Shown here in pieces: positions 38,130-49,383 of a stretch of 64,000 bases of DNA (the first letter of the stretch is position 1; every line of letters begins with the position of its first letter). The notes under the pieces were generated by a model that was given only the letters and a program-made list of their open reading frames with translations, was not told where the DNA came from and did no database searches. The translations under genes and the position numbers were made by a program. Source of the DNA: Polydactylus sextarius (taxonomy: Eukaryota; Chordata; Actinopteri; Polynemidae); assembly GCA_016801845.1 (NCBI GenBank), contig CM028922.1, forward strand, positions 5,635,501 to 5,699,500. The letters are read 5' to 3'.

Positions 38130-40760
38130 ATTGAAAGGGTGAAGGAGAGAATAACAACATGTCAGTGGAAAAATGCTAAAACCCTGGCTCTAGTTTCTGC
38201 CCTGAATGTCACTAAGTGGTCAAGAGCAGCAGTGTGAGTGTGACCTTATAAGGGCATCATCACTGATGTGACAGATTTTTTAAAAATTGATTTATTAGTT
38301 TTATTTTTTTTCAACTTGTTCACTGTGCCAATTTATTTCTGGTGTGGTCACAGAACTGGAGTCGGGGGGGGGGAGAAAAAGGTTGCCTTTATATATACTG
38401 GTGATGGTTAAATTCTCTCCTTCATCTGTAAATCACTCGTACATAGCCTATATTGGTATATGCATGCATGAGCACACTTAACTGTTTGATACCTCATGAG
38501 GTATTCACACTGTCTCTCATACTTATCCACTGTGAAAATGGTGTCATTTACAGAGGGCGATGTTTTGGTGCGACCGTCGTGGACGTCGTCAGTCACAGAG
38601 GGGTCGAGGGTTAGAGATCGTTCTGACGCAAATTGGAACAGGCACAATTTGTATTACAAAAATATATTAATGGTACTGTTACCTGACATTCACCTGGCCC
38701 TGTCGTGGTAAAGGACTGGGGATTTTTTGGCAGCTTTTTTTTTTTTTTTTGTCGTCGTTTTTTTCTTTTGTTGGTAAATGAAGCGGAAAGGGTGTTAAAT
38801 AAGAACTCTGCTCAGAGGCAGACGTTACCCTGATGGACAAAGCTAAGATTTCTGTGCAATGAAACGCCTCTTTTTCCTCTACTGAAGCACATTACATTTT
38901 TAAGAAGAGGCCACCATTATCTCTCTGTTTTTATGTGGCTTCCCGCATCAAGGTTCAGGCCTAGATTTTATTCTCATACCAGCTTGAGAGGATCGTCCCT
39001 CTGAAGAACTAGTCCAATTATTTCCATCTTTTACAACAGTACGCTCGCTGCAGCGTACCTTGATAATTAGGTTCACGAGTTCTCTAAGGAGTGTCACTCA
39101 ACTTTAGCTGTCATTTCCCTGTGGATGATGAGGAAAAAAAAAAAGAAGATCAAGTTGTCCTTTAAGGTTACTCCTTAACTCCCAACCAATGTCATATGTT
39201 GGGTTGAGTTTTCCATTTTTTGCGAGTGACTTTTTTTTTTTTTTATTATTAGGTCGGACAGTGTTATGTTTTCTTTCAGTATTTCACAATGCTTTTGTTC
39301 CATTTTAAAACATATTCTATCTCCCTTTTAATATTTTTTTTGTGGAAGAGAATTTTTATTTTTTAAACGGCCATAGCAATCACTGGCGTCGTAATGCTGT
39401 AGGTTTTTGGTCCTCAAGTGTCTTGCACATGCATACGTGTAATATTCAACAGCAGTAGCGTCTCCTGTACCGCTCGGTTTAGAGAAAAAAAAACAGGAAG
39501 ACTCAGCAGACGACTGCAAGCGGCTGCTGCTTCTGAAAGCATCTTAAATGATCAGATGATGTTTTTTGCAGTTCCTGCTCATCTGTCTGGTATGCCAAAT
39601 GTTTACCTTGAAAGGTTTTTTTTTTTTTTTTGTGACACCTTCTTGAAGTTCTCGTTTTGTCGTTAACTATGGCACGATTGTTGCTTTTCCACGGCAACAC
39701 AACAACAAAGCGATAAATCAAGTTTTGTTCGTGACGCCCATCATATCTTCTTCATATTCTGCCATTAGAATAACTGCAAGGACACATTTTTATTAGATAT
39801 ATCGAAGGTTTAATATTTCCAGGGTGCCATTCGTAACATTACATTTTACAGTTACATGTTCTGAGAATTGATTTCATAATGAAAATAAATATATGGACCT
39901 CAGATACTTGATCCTAAATCCCCAGTCAGCTGAAAATATTGCACGAAAGATAGAAAACGGTTAATAATTGGCTTTGTTGGTTTTATTATTTCAATATAAC
40001 CTCAGTCACATGGTTTTAGAGTAAACACAGCAGATAGTTTCACTGCTTTTACATTATTAAATACCTCAGCTGTTAAATAGGACTTAGTACGCCCCTGTGT
40101 TTGTCAAATATTAATCATTGTATTGAGAGCAAGCAGCTTTTCAACAGCTACACTATAACTGCAGCATGTCAGTGATGGTTTTTTATCATTTCAGTAGAGT
40201 AATCTGATCAGAGATGTCAACATAATTAAAAAAAAACAAAACAAAACAAAAAAAAAACATATTTTAGTCCGTATTGGCTTCAGCAGCTGTTGTTGTTTAG
40301 TTTCATACTCTCACAGTCTTTCGTCAGCTCAACAGGTTTGGCTGCTTGTTCTTGTCGACGTCATGTGGGGTAGATAATGATTGTGGGGGCAAAGCGACAG
40401 TTGCACTGACGGGGTACGAAGACGCCGTCTTCAGGAAATCCCCTACGGTTCCTGTGTACATACTGGTTTTGATTGTTTGCAAAGCTAGTTGGATGTAAAT
40501 AGTTATTTTATTATATTTATGTATTTTGTAGTCATACGGATGGTTTAAATTCTACCGGTTTAAGAATGAAATGTTTGCCTCATGCCTTATTTGGACACAC
40601 TGTACAAGAGATTAGGAAAATACGGAGTGATTTGATTTGTCATTCACGTCAAATTTGTTCGGTTAATGTTCTGCCAACAGCAGCTGTATAGGTGCTTCTG
40701 TTTTAGAGGCAAAAGTACGGATGAGTCGTATACACATGATCTGCTGTTGCTTCAATAAAA
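38130..40760 (+). other. long 3' UTR of slc35e4
   Basis: There are no splice sites or coding frames. Several T-runs and a run of nine Gs (near 38365) lie here. The first convincing signal is AATAAA at 40754-40759, so the whole stretch is probably transcribed as 3' UTR. Confidence 0.5.
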
Positions 40761-41333
40761 ATAAACCAACTGACTGGAACAATAAACGATAACAAACCAA
40801 CCACCACACTTCTGAGTCAGTCGTTGCCTACATCAGATTACATAACTCCACTGTCAACACTGTTAAGTGCCCTGTAACTTTGATTTATAGGGTTTATAAA
40901 TCGTGTTTATAGGTTTGTAAATGGTTTCATATTTTTAAATGTTTAAATCATTTCATGTTCGTACATGAAACGGTCTTACAACATGTTACCGTGTTGTGTT
41001 CAAGGTTACAAGAAGAAGTAATTTTCATTTTCCATAAAATTTGGCCTCTACTTATCTCTGTCTTAAAAATACTATTACAGTCTCAGGGTCCTGGTATTTC
41101 TCATGATGATTCACTGTGACACTGTCACAACTTGGAGAAAAAACAAACAAACAAACATATTACATCATATATTCAGTCTAATTTGCATAAACTAAATATA
41201 TGATGCACTTATGAATGTTCACCACTTGGTGGAGCACTTCTGCTTTCTGATTTAATACAAGCCTTTTCTAAATCTGCCTTAATGTAGAAGTGCCAAATAT
41301 TCACAGCTGAAGTTGGAAAAATGTGTGCGAGTG

Positions 41334-41371
<38 letters not shown>

Positions 41372-41539
41372 CTCTGTACTCCCAGCCCGTCAGCTTCTGT
41401 AAACAAAGTTCAGTGGTCAACATTTTGCCTGAATAAGGCAAAGTGCTCCTCACAATTTAACCCTCTCATTTCCCTCCAAATTACTTGTCTGCAGCTCTCG
41501 TCAAATAATTTGTGACCATGAGAAATATGTGATTTAAAA

Positions 41540-41574
<35 letters not shown>

Positions 41575-42569
41575 TGCGGTTTAGCTGAGGGAAGACCTTG
41601 TAAAGTTTCATGACATGACATCACCCAGGACGCAGTGACAAAAGGGGAGGCGAGATGCAGCTGAGGGTGACAGTGACTGATGGACAAGAACCTGATGCGT
41701 TTCCCCCTCTTCTTCCTCCGCCTCCTCCTCCTCATCCTCCTCCTTCTTTTCCCATCTTGGGTGGTTTCTTCTCTCTCACATGAATCCTTATGAAGCGCTG
41801 CAGTGTGAGGTGTGATGTCAGGCCTGAGCTCTCACAGCTCTCCACACCAGTTTTAAAGGAGGGTTGGGGAGGTACCAGAGGAGCACTGAGAAACTTCTGA
41901 GAAAGCCAACAGACGCACAACATTGCATCCTCCAAACAGGTGAGTGACACTGCATCTCAACAGCTGATTTGATTTTTTTTTTTTTTTTTTTTTTTAATTT
42001 TTCATGTTTTACTGCTTAATTTGTCAGATCTTCTATTTTCCGCTGATTGTAAGCACATAGTTTAACGCTGTTATCAGATTCTTTTAGTAATGGTCTCGTT
42101 CCACCACATTACTATATTTGTACGTGTGTTTTGCCACTCGTGTTCTGCACTCAACCAGTTGCTGAGATACACTGAGGGATACACTTTAGTAATACAAACA
42201 CATTTCTTTGCATGACCACTCAGTTTATGTTTGACTCATTGAACAGATCCAGTCTTTATGTTGCATTTGAGATCTTTCCACATTATGTAGTGTAAACTAT
42301 GAAGCAGTGTCTCCTCTGTTTTGTTTGACTAAACATTTCAGAAACATCCAATTTTAACTCAAACAATGTTTGATTATTGAATCCAACTTGTTGCATTCAC
42401 AAGTCAGAGGTGAAGACTTTTCAGTTGACTCACAATCCAAAGTGTGTTTACTTATGTTTACTCGCTGTCATTCAGATCTTGTTCTGCGAATTTTTTTTTT
42501 TTTTTGAATAGTGTGTAAGGATGTGTCTGCAGCTGTGTTTTGATATAATCCAATCAGATTTATTCAGAG
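40761..42569. other. intergenic DNA and 5' UTR exon of smoothelin
   Basis: (TG)n at 41338-41367 and (CA)n at 41542-41571 could pair as an inverted repeat. A CTCF-like CCACTTGGTGGAGC occurs at 41222. A 5' UTR exon ending at 41939 before GTGAGT is the likely first exon of the smoothelin transcript; its start is not visible. Confidence 0.45.
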
Positions 42570-44144
42570 ATGGAGGCAAAAACCGACGGCGGATCAAGTT
42601 CAGTGACCAGCGAAGAACTGGCAGCTATCGAGGATGAAGAAGTTCTCAACAAGATGGTGAGGAAACGACTGATCTCTCATCGTCGTGAAAGAGAAATTTA
42701 TGTTTTTTTAACCTGTTGTTAATCTTTTCTTAGCTGGACAGTGCGTCAGATTTTGAAGAGAGACGGATGATTCGTGCTGCACTGAGGGAACTGCTCAAGA
42801 AAAAGAGAGGTAAATGTTTGCAAAGTTACCACCAGTGGTCCTCTACTCCCCTGATGCTTAGGCTTTGTTTTTAAATTCTTCTACCGTCTGTCAACAGATA
42901 AACGGGAGCAGGAACGAGGGACGAGGCAGCAGGATTTGAGACAACAAGGCCTGAGCAAAACAGGAATAACTGTTAGTATCGGCAGAGCATCCATGAACCA
43001 GCAGTCACCTACAAACAGTAAGTTTGTCATCCTACATCTACTTGGTTTTTTACCTGTTTCATTTAAATTCTGTGAGCTTCTTATTTAAAAAAAAAAAAAC
43101 AATTGTGGATATTGTTAGAACCAACAGGTCAATTCTCTCCATCAGCCTCCACTCCCTTCAACAGGACGGCAGGCAGGTGAGTCACATCACAGCACAGTGG
43201 AACAGTTAGTGTGGTCAAAACAAAACACGAGAATGAATAAAGTTTTTATCTAAATGTCACAAAGTGTTTGTCCTCTTCTGTATCTAGTAATCTCATCCAT
43301 CCAATAGAGCAAAAGAAAAACTTTCCGTGCTTAGCATTTGCTGAGTGAAAAGATGATGTAATCCATACTTTCTGAATATCCAGTATCCAGTGTATTTGTT
43401 TCCTCTCCTCAGCAAGGCCAGTCCTGCTGCAGCCTCAGCCCAGAAATGTCCTCCTCCTGCTGCTGCTGCTGCAGCACCCAATGCTAAAAATGTCAAACAG
43501 ATGCTTCTAGATTGGTGCAGGGCCAAAACAGAGCCATATGAGGTAAATATGCCCAGACTCTCTATGTGTGTGAAATATTGCCCCTGTGGAGCTATACATA
43601 GTCCTGCCCCTTATGTCTCGTTCTTTGCTTTTATTTCATGTAAACTAACTCCTCTCCGGTATAAAACAGGGGGTGGACATCCAGAACTTCTCTTCGAGTT
43701 GGAAAGACGGCATAGCCTTCTGCGCCTTGGTGCACCGCTTCTTCCCTGACGCGTTTGAGTACTCCATCCTCAACCCCAACAAACCCAGGGATAACTTCCA
43801 GCTGGCATTCAGCACCGCAGAGTGAGCTCTCACTTCCTTATATGACGATGAAGATGTATCTTGTCTGGAATAAGCTCCAGCAGTAAATTGATGATGAGAG
43901 CACAGTGACTTAAAGTTTTACCAACATACCTTCAGTGTCATTGTTTGTGTCAAGTTGATTTTTAGTGACACACTCTCTTTCTCTCTCTGTCTGCAGGAGG
44001 CTGGCAGGCTGCCCCCCTCTGCTGGACGCTGATGATTTAGTCCGGATGAAAGAGCCCGACTGGAAGTGTGTGTACACATACATCCAGGAGTTTTACCGCT
44101 GCCTGGTGGAAAAAGGGCTTGTCAAAACCAAAAAGCGAACATAG
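42570..44144 (+). CDS. smtn: smoothelin, short form with one smoothelin module and a CH domain (247 aa)
   Basis: Exons 42570-42656, 42734-42809, 42898-43017, 43146-43176, 43413-43542, 43670-43821 and 43997-44144 join in phase. Exon 4 is a 31-nt microexon chosen because it alone keeps the frame. Residues about 14-60 (ELAAIEDEEVLNKMLDSASD, then FEERRMIRAALRELLKKKR) match the last smoothelin module. Residues about 130-240 form a type-2 calponin-homology domain (MLLDWCRAKTEPYEGVDIQN) ending YTYIQEFYRCLVEKGLVKTK, the smoothelin tail. Smoothelins bind actin in contractile smooth muscle. A seven-alanine run lies before the CH domain. The protein is far shorter than the roughly 900-residue long human form and resembles the short isoform with an internal start. 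AATAAA is at 44557-44562. A smoothelin-like paralogue is the alternative. Confidence 0.85.
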
Positions 44145-45190
44145 ACTCTTGAGAAATCAGAAATCAATGTGATTTCAGTTTTTACAATGAAAACACACTA
44201 TAGCACAAGATGAGGTCAAAAACGATAATATTATGCACTTTTTAAAAAAAAAAACAAAAACTGAATATTTACATCCTTGATTTGCCATGAGGGGAAAAAG
44301 GCATCTGATGCATCCAGCTGATGCAACCATATAGATATGAATGCATGGTGTTTATTGTGTTTTTTTTACTGGTTTGTCTCTTAGTGGGGACTTGTGGTCG
44401 TCTGTGTGCTCTCAGTGGACAGCTGGTGCAGAGGATCAGTACATTCCACTGAGATTACACATCTGCATTAATCCCAGTCAGCCATAGAGAATCTGAGAAC
44501 AAATTTTACGATGATGCTGTTGACAGTCTGAGTGTGTGAGTATTAAAAACACATTTAATAAATAACCATTCCATTATTGTGCTGTCATTCTTTATAACTA
44601 AATGCCAAGGTAAACATACAATTTAATATCAGGAGGGGTCAATTAATAATTCATAACTCAGTCGTGAGACAGGACACAAGCTGTGTCGTTTTATGTTTTA
44701 AATGTTTCATAAATGTTTCCTTTGAGTAATTTTTCCCACTTTCTACTTTTTCCAGTATTTGGACACATCATGATTTTAGTATCTCTGAGGAGAACTACTT
44801 TCTCTGAAAATGACCAGAGTGACGTCATCAGGGGGCGATAAACTCGATTTGTCAGGCCTCCGGCTTTATTTATGCACAAAAATATCATAGTAATTGAAGT
44901 GTTTATTATTATTATTATTGATTGCATTAGATCTTAAGTGTGTCAGTAAAAATGTGCTCAGCTCTTACCAGCTGGTGACCAGCTGCTATAATGACATCAC
45001 TGAGTGACTACATAGGTAGGCATGCCAGGGTGAAATGTAATTATTGCCACTCTGATCCATTCTATGCCCTATCAGTGACGCACTAATGGCAGATTAATGC
45101 GTCACTAATGATGGGACAGATCAGTTATTTCTGGCAGCAGATTTTTGTTTTGCACCCCCCTCACTCCCTCCCTCCCCACCTGCCCATGTG
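44145..45190. other. smoothelin 3' UTR and inpp5j upstream region
   Basis: The 3' UTR should end soon after AATAAA 44557. Beyond it the DNA is AT-rich until a palindrome at 45074-45106. No gene seen. Confidence 0.5.
45074..45106. promoter_or_regulatory. near-perfect palindrome with TGACGCA arms
   Basis: Left arm AGTGACGCACTAAT (45074-45087), spacer GGCAG, right arm ATTAATGCGTCACT (45093-45106). The arms pair with one mismatch. Each carries TGACGCA, similar to CRE/AP-1-type half sites. It lies about 0.1 kb before the putative inpp5j first exon region. Confidence 0.4.
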
Positions 45191-45779
45191 TTTTACCCAC
45201 AAAGAGAGGGAGAGAGACAGAGAGAGACAGAGAGAGAGAGTGCACTACGAGCGCTCCTGATGGGTCTGTGTGCAGGAGGTGCACGCGCTGGATGATGACC
45301 GAAAAGTGCAAAGCGTCGGCTGCTACTGCTACTGCTGCTCCATCCAGCTGCGCTGTACACACAGATGATAAGTAGCATGCGCTATACAAACATCACAAAC
45401 ATCAGCATGTACGAGACCGGATACATGAAGCGCGAGCACCTCCTGTCCTGACAGCACAGCTCCGGCGGCGCGTGACTGACACGTCCGATCGCTGTCCACG
45501 GTACCGACGGGGGGTCTGATCCGTCCCGCAGGCTGACCGGCTGGCTGGCTGGCTGGCTGGCTGACTGGGTCGGTGTCTGTCTCCGGACTAAATATATATA
45601 AATATAAATAAATATAAATCGATCGCCTTGATGTGACCGTCCTGTCGCGTTGACTGGTGCGCGAGACAAAAAAAAAAAAAAAAAAAAAGAGACTGATGCT
45701 TTTTCCTTCGGTGAATTTGAGAGATCACCTTTGCGGTTCACCTTGGAAATACATTTATAAGAAAAAAGACGCATGAAAG
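45191..45779 (+). promoter_or_regulatory. inpp5j promoter and 5' UTR exon
   Basis: This CpG-containing stretch includes a GGCT tetranucleotide repeat at 45539-45562 and a run of A. It ends in a consensus donor after ATGAAAG at 45779. The exon joins to 46683. The transcription start is not visible. A 160-codon minus-strand frame across it is a by-product of low-complexity sequence. Confidence 0.45.
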
Positions 45780-45904
45780 GTAAGAGAGATGTTTTCATTA
45801 GATCTGTGTTCACTACAGCCAATGCAGCTCTGTGTTTTTGTTTATATTGCATGTGAAATGACAAATAACTGAGCTCATTCAGACAGGTTCATGCAGGTTC
45901 ATGG

Positions 45905-45946
<42 letters not shown>

Positions 45947-46682
45947 GGCCCTGTTGTCCTGGAGAATTTAAGCTCTGAAAGTTGCATTTTCACTTTTAAA
46001 GTGAACTTGAATGATCACCATTACTCTCCTCCTTGTTTTGTTAATTACTACAGTTGTCACATCAATTTTTCAGATACAAAGACGTCCTGATTTGCATGTC
46101 ATGAATACTTAAAAGAGGTGTATCGTTTCAGTGTGGGAGGGAACATAAACAAAATGGTGGGAGGCTACTGTCTGTGCCTATCAGGTCATACATCCTCTAC
46201 CTTGTGACCTCCAGTATCTGTTGATGTGCTCCATTATGTGCAGCTGTGTGTCTCGTCCCTTCAGACCGATATTTCCAGTTCCCAGTTGTTGTTGTTTTTT
46301 TCAAGTGAGAGAAATTAAAAGTAGTAAAGGAACAGTGAGCAGTGAAGCACTTAACACTGTGACACAACCCAGTGTGCTGCTGAGTAAAAAGGGTCAGGGG
46401 GGTAATTAACGTTGCTGAGCAACCAGGATGTAATCCAGGACGTGGGTCCAAAGTTAGTTCCTCAGCCCAGTTTGCCTGCTCACGATAACATCAGCATCAG
46501 TGATGCCCGGGTGTTTCATGTGGACAGGTGTTGAGTATAATGTCACATGTTCTCTCACTACAGGCGCATCCTTTGTTCCTGTGTATCTACGTACCAAAGA
46601 TTAACTGATAAATGTAGATGTTTTGTGATTTAAATGCAGATTTGGGTTGTTTTCATGATGAACTATGTGCTTCATGTTGCAG
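45780..46682. other. inpp5j intron 1
   Basis: It contains an (AT)n microsatellite at 45911-45940 and nothing else recognised. Confidence 0.6.
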
Positions 46683-46686
46683 GTTG

Positions 46687-49348
46687 ATGGATCGTATGCA
46701 GCAGAAACAAATCAGCATGGACCCTTATGGGCCTAAAGTGCAGCCTGCTCCCTGTGCATTAATTGGATCCGGTTCAGGTTTACCTCCTCAGCTCGCCATC
46801 CAGGAGTCACCTCGGATCAGCCCGTTGGATGTGCTCAAGAAACCGTCTGCACTTAGCCCAGTCCAGGCTACCGTCATACCCGTGAAAGTGACAGAACCGA
46901 TGCAGTTGGGGATCGGAAAGTCTGGGTCCTCTGCAGCAACACTAACGAGCATAAGTCGGCCAAGACCGGCTGCTCTTGGAACTAAAGCTGCACCAAAGTC
47001 CACTAGAATCTCAGTGGACCCATCCAAGGAAATAGATTTGATCCCTGTTTGTATCCCGGGACCTCATAGTGCCAATGTCCTGCCACATTCCCCAACAGAG
47101 TCCTCCCTTCCTTTTCACAGTCCTCAGAGTTCTCACAGCCCTCAGTCTTACACCAGCAAGCCTTACCTGAGTCCCACTCCCAGCCGGCCCCAGTCCAACC
47201 CCAACCTACCTGTCAGTCTGAGCCCCAAATCCAGCCTCAGCCCTCAGTCACCGAGGACGCCCTCACCTGGGAGCTCAACACAGAGCCAGGTACAGTCGGA
47301 GAAGACGGGAGGAGAGAATAACGATTTCAGGTGAGACAAATAACAGCACTTTTTATATGACCTAGCTTTTGTCAGTTTGAAATGATTCTGCTCTTTTCCG
47401 CTGTGACTGCCGTTCCCCATTACGCCTAAATACAGCTGCACAAGCTGTCCTGCATTCAGTAGCTGTAAGGAAGCTGATGTGTGGCTGACCGTGTCACATG
47501 AATCAAGGCTGCAAATTTCACTAAGAGCTTTATGAAGCTGACAGTGACACAGCCACATTTTGTTGGCAGCCTTCCCAGAGGCACACTTCTGTTGTGTTTC
47601 TTCCCTCATAAACAATGGCCGCTTGTAAAAACACTTTAAATTTTACAGTTCCCCTGTTTATATGGAGTATAAAACAGGTCAGAGGGTCGTCGGATGGCAC
47701 CAACTTCTGCCAGTTCTTCCGTTACTTTTCAGATGTTTTTCTTATCACCACGATCAAAGTTTAATATACAGTCTCAACGAAAAGTTTTGAAAAAGTAAGT
47801 TCCTTTGTTTTTGTTGGACAGTGAAGACATTTGGGTTCAGCATCTAAAGATGAATACGACATGAGAGTTTGGAATTTTATTTCCTGATATTTCTCATTTC
47901 TTGGACAAATTTGGAGGAAAAGGAGGAAAAAAGGCGTTTGTTGTTGCCTTATAGTTTGGCTTTTAGCATCAGGTTTCACCTGTGAAGACTATGTTTGCTA
48001 TAAAAGAAAATTAAAATTGACATGAAGGCCACAGAACTGTTTATGGAAGAAATTGATTACAACATCGGGCGTAGCCAGTAAAATAACGTGGAATGTCCTG
48101 AAACAGAAAGAAACAAGTGGTGCACATGAGGAACAGACGTATAACGGGTCGGCCAAGGACAAAAGCAACAGACAAAGACAGAAACGTTGTGGAAAAAAAA
48201 ACAACAACAACACAAAAAAAAAAAAACACAGCGAATGACATCATCATCATCAACCTCCACAGTGCAGGGATCTCAGTCCACCATTTGAAGAGGAGTTTGA
48301 GAGCAGAAATGTAGGAGTCGTACCTCAAAATGCAAACCACGACTCTTTAGTAACAGACTGAAAACCAGGAATTTTTAGAGATAAAAAGATCAGGTTTTGC
48401 AAGAAAGTTTCATGGATCGGTGAGGCCGAGAAGAACGTCTACCAAACTGATTGAAAGGCCAGAGTGTGGTGAAAATAAAGGATCAGCTTATGATCCAAAA
48501 CAAACAAGTTCATCTTTGAAGCGAGATGGATGTGGTTTCATGGCTGCTTCTGGGTCGGGCTCACGTGTCTTTATTGATGGTGTAAATCGATTCAGAGCTT
48601 TACAGAAACATTATGTCTGCCAATTTATGGAGAAATGCATCAAAGACAACACGTTGCATCTAAACAAATGACTTCATCAAGGGGAGAAAGGTTTTAAAGC
48701 AGCTTGGTCGATCGCCAGCTCTTAATCTAATAGAATATTTTACCTCATGAAGAGGAGACTGAAGGAGAAACCACCCCGAGGAAAGACTCACAAATGAGGA
48801 ACGCAGCTATTAGTAATAAGTTTGAGGCAGTTATTTCGGGTAACGATTATATAACCAAATATTATACATCATTTACTTTAAGTTAAAATGTATTTTAGTT
48901 TGTCAGATGTAAAAACTAGAAAATAACAAACTAAACTATTCATCTTCTGATCTTAAATCAAAATGTCTGTAAAGAGATTACAATCAAAAAAACAAACAAA
49001 AAAGAGAATGAAACATGAATACTTACTTCAAACAAGATATGCTTTTGTAAAATAAGCTGTTTTTGATCAAAAAAGAGCAAAAAATCAAACTAATTAACGT
49101 TCTCAGCTTCTCAGTTGTGAGAATTGGCCGCTTTTATAAATAAACTTGGCTGTTGGTCAAAACATCACATTGGATTTTATGCATCTATGATGGACAGTTT
49201 CCACATATTAATAAAAAAGTGATTAAATGAGTAACTAGGAGATGGAAAGATCAATCGTTAAAACAAAAAAATAAAAACCTGCAGCATCAATAAGTTGCTT
49301 TTTTGATTAAAAACTGCAGCCATTAGTTAAATTGTGAAGGACAGATAG

Positions 49349-49383
<35 letters not shown>

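Noticed and set aside
45382..45864. 160-codon minus-strand frame
   Set aside because: It is made of poly-Phe from an A-run, a GGCT repeat read as SQPASQPASQP and an AT-rich stretch. It overlaps the inpp5j first exon.
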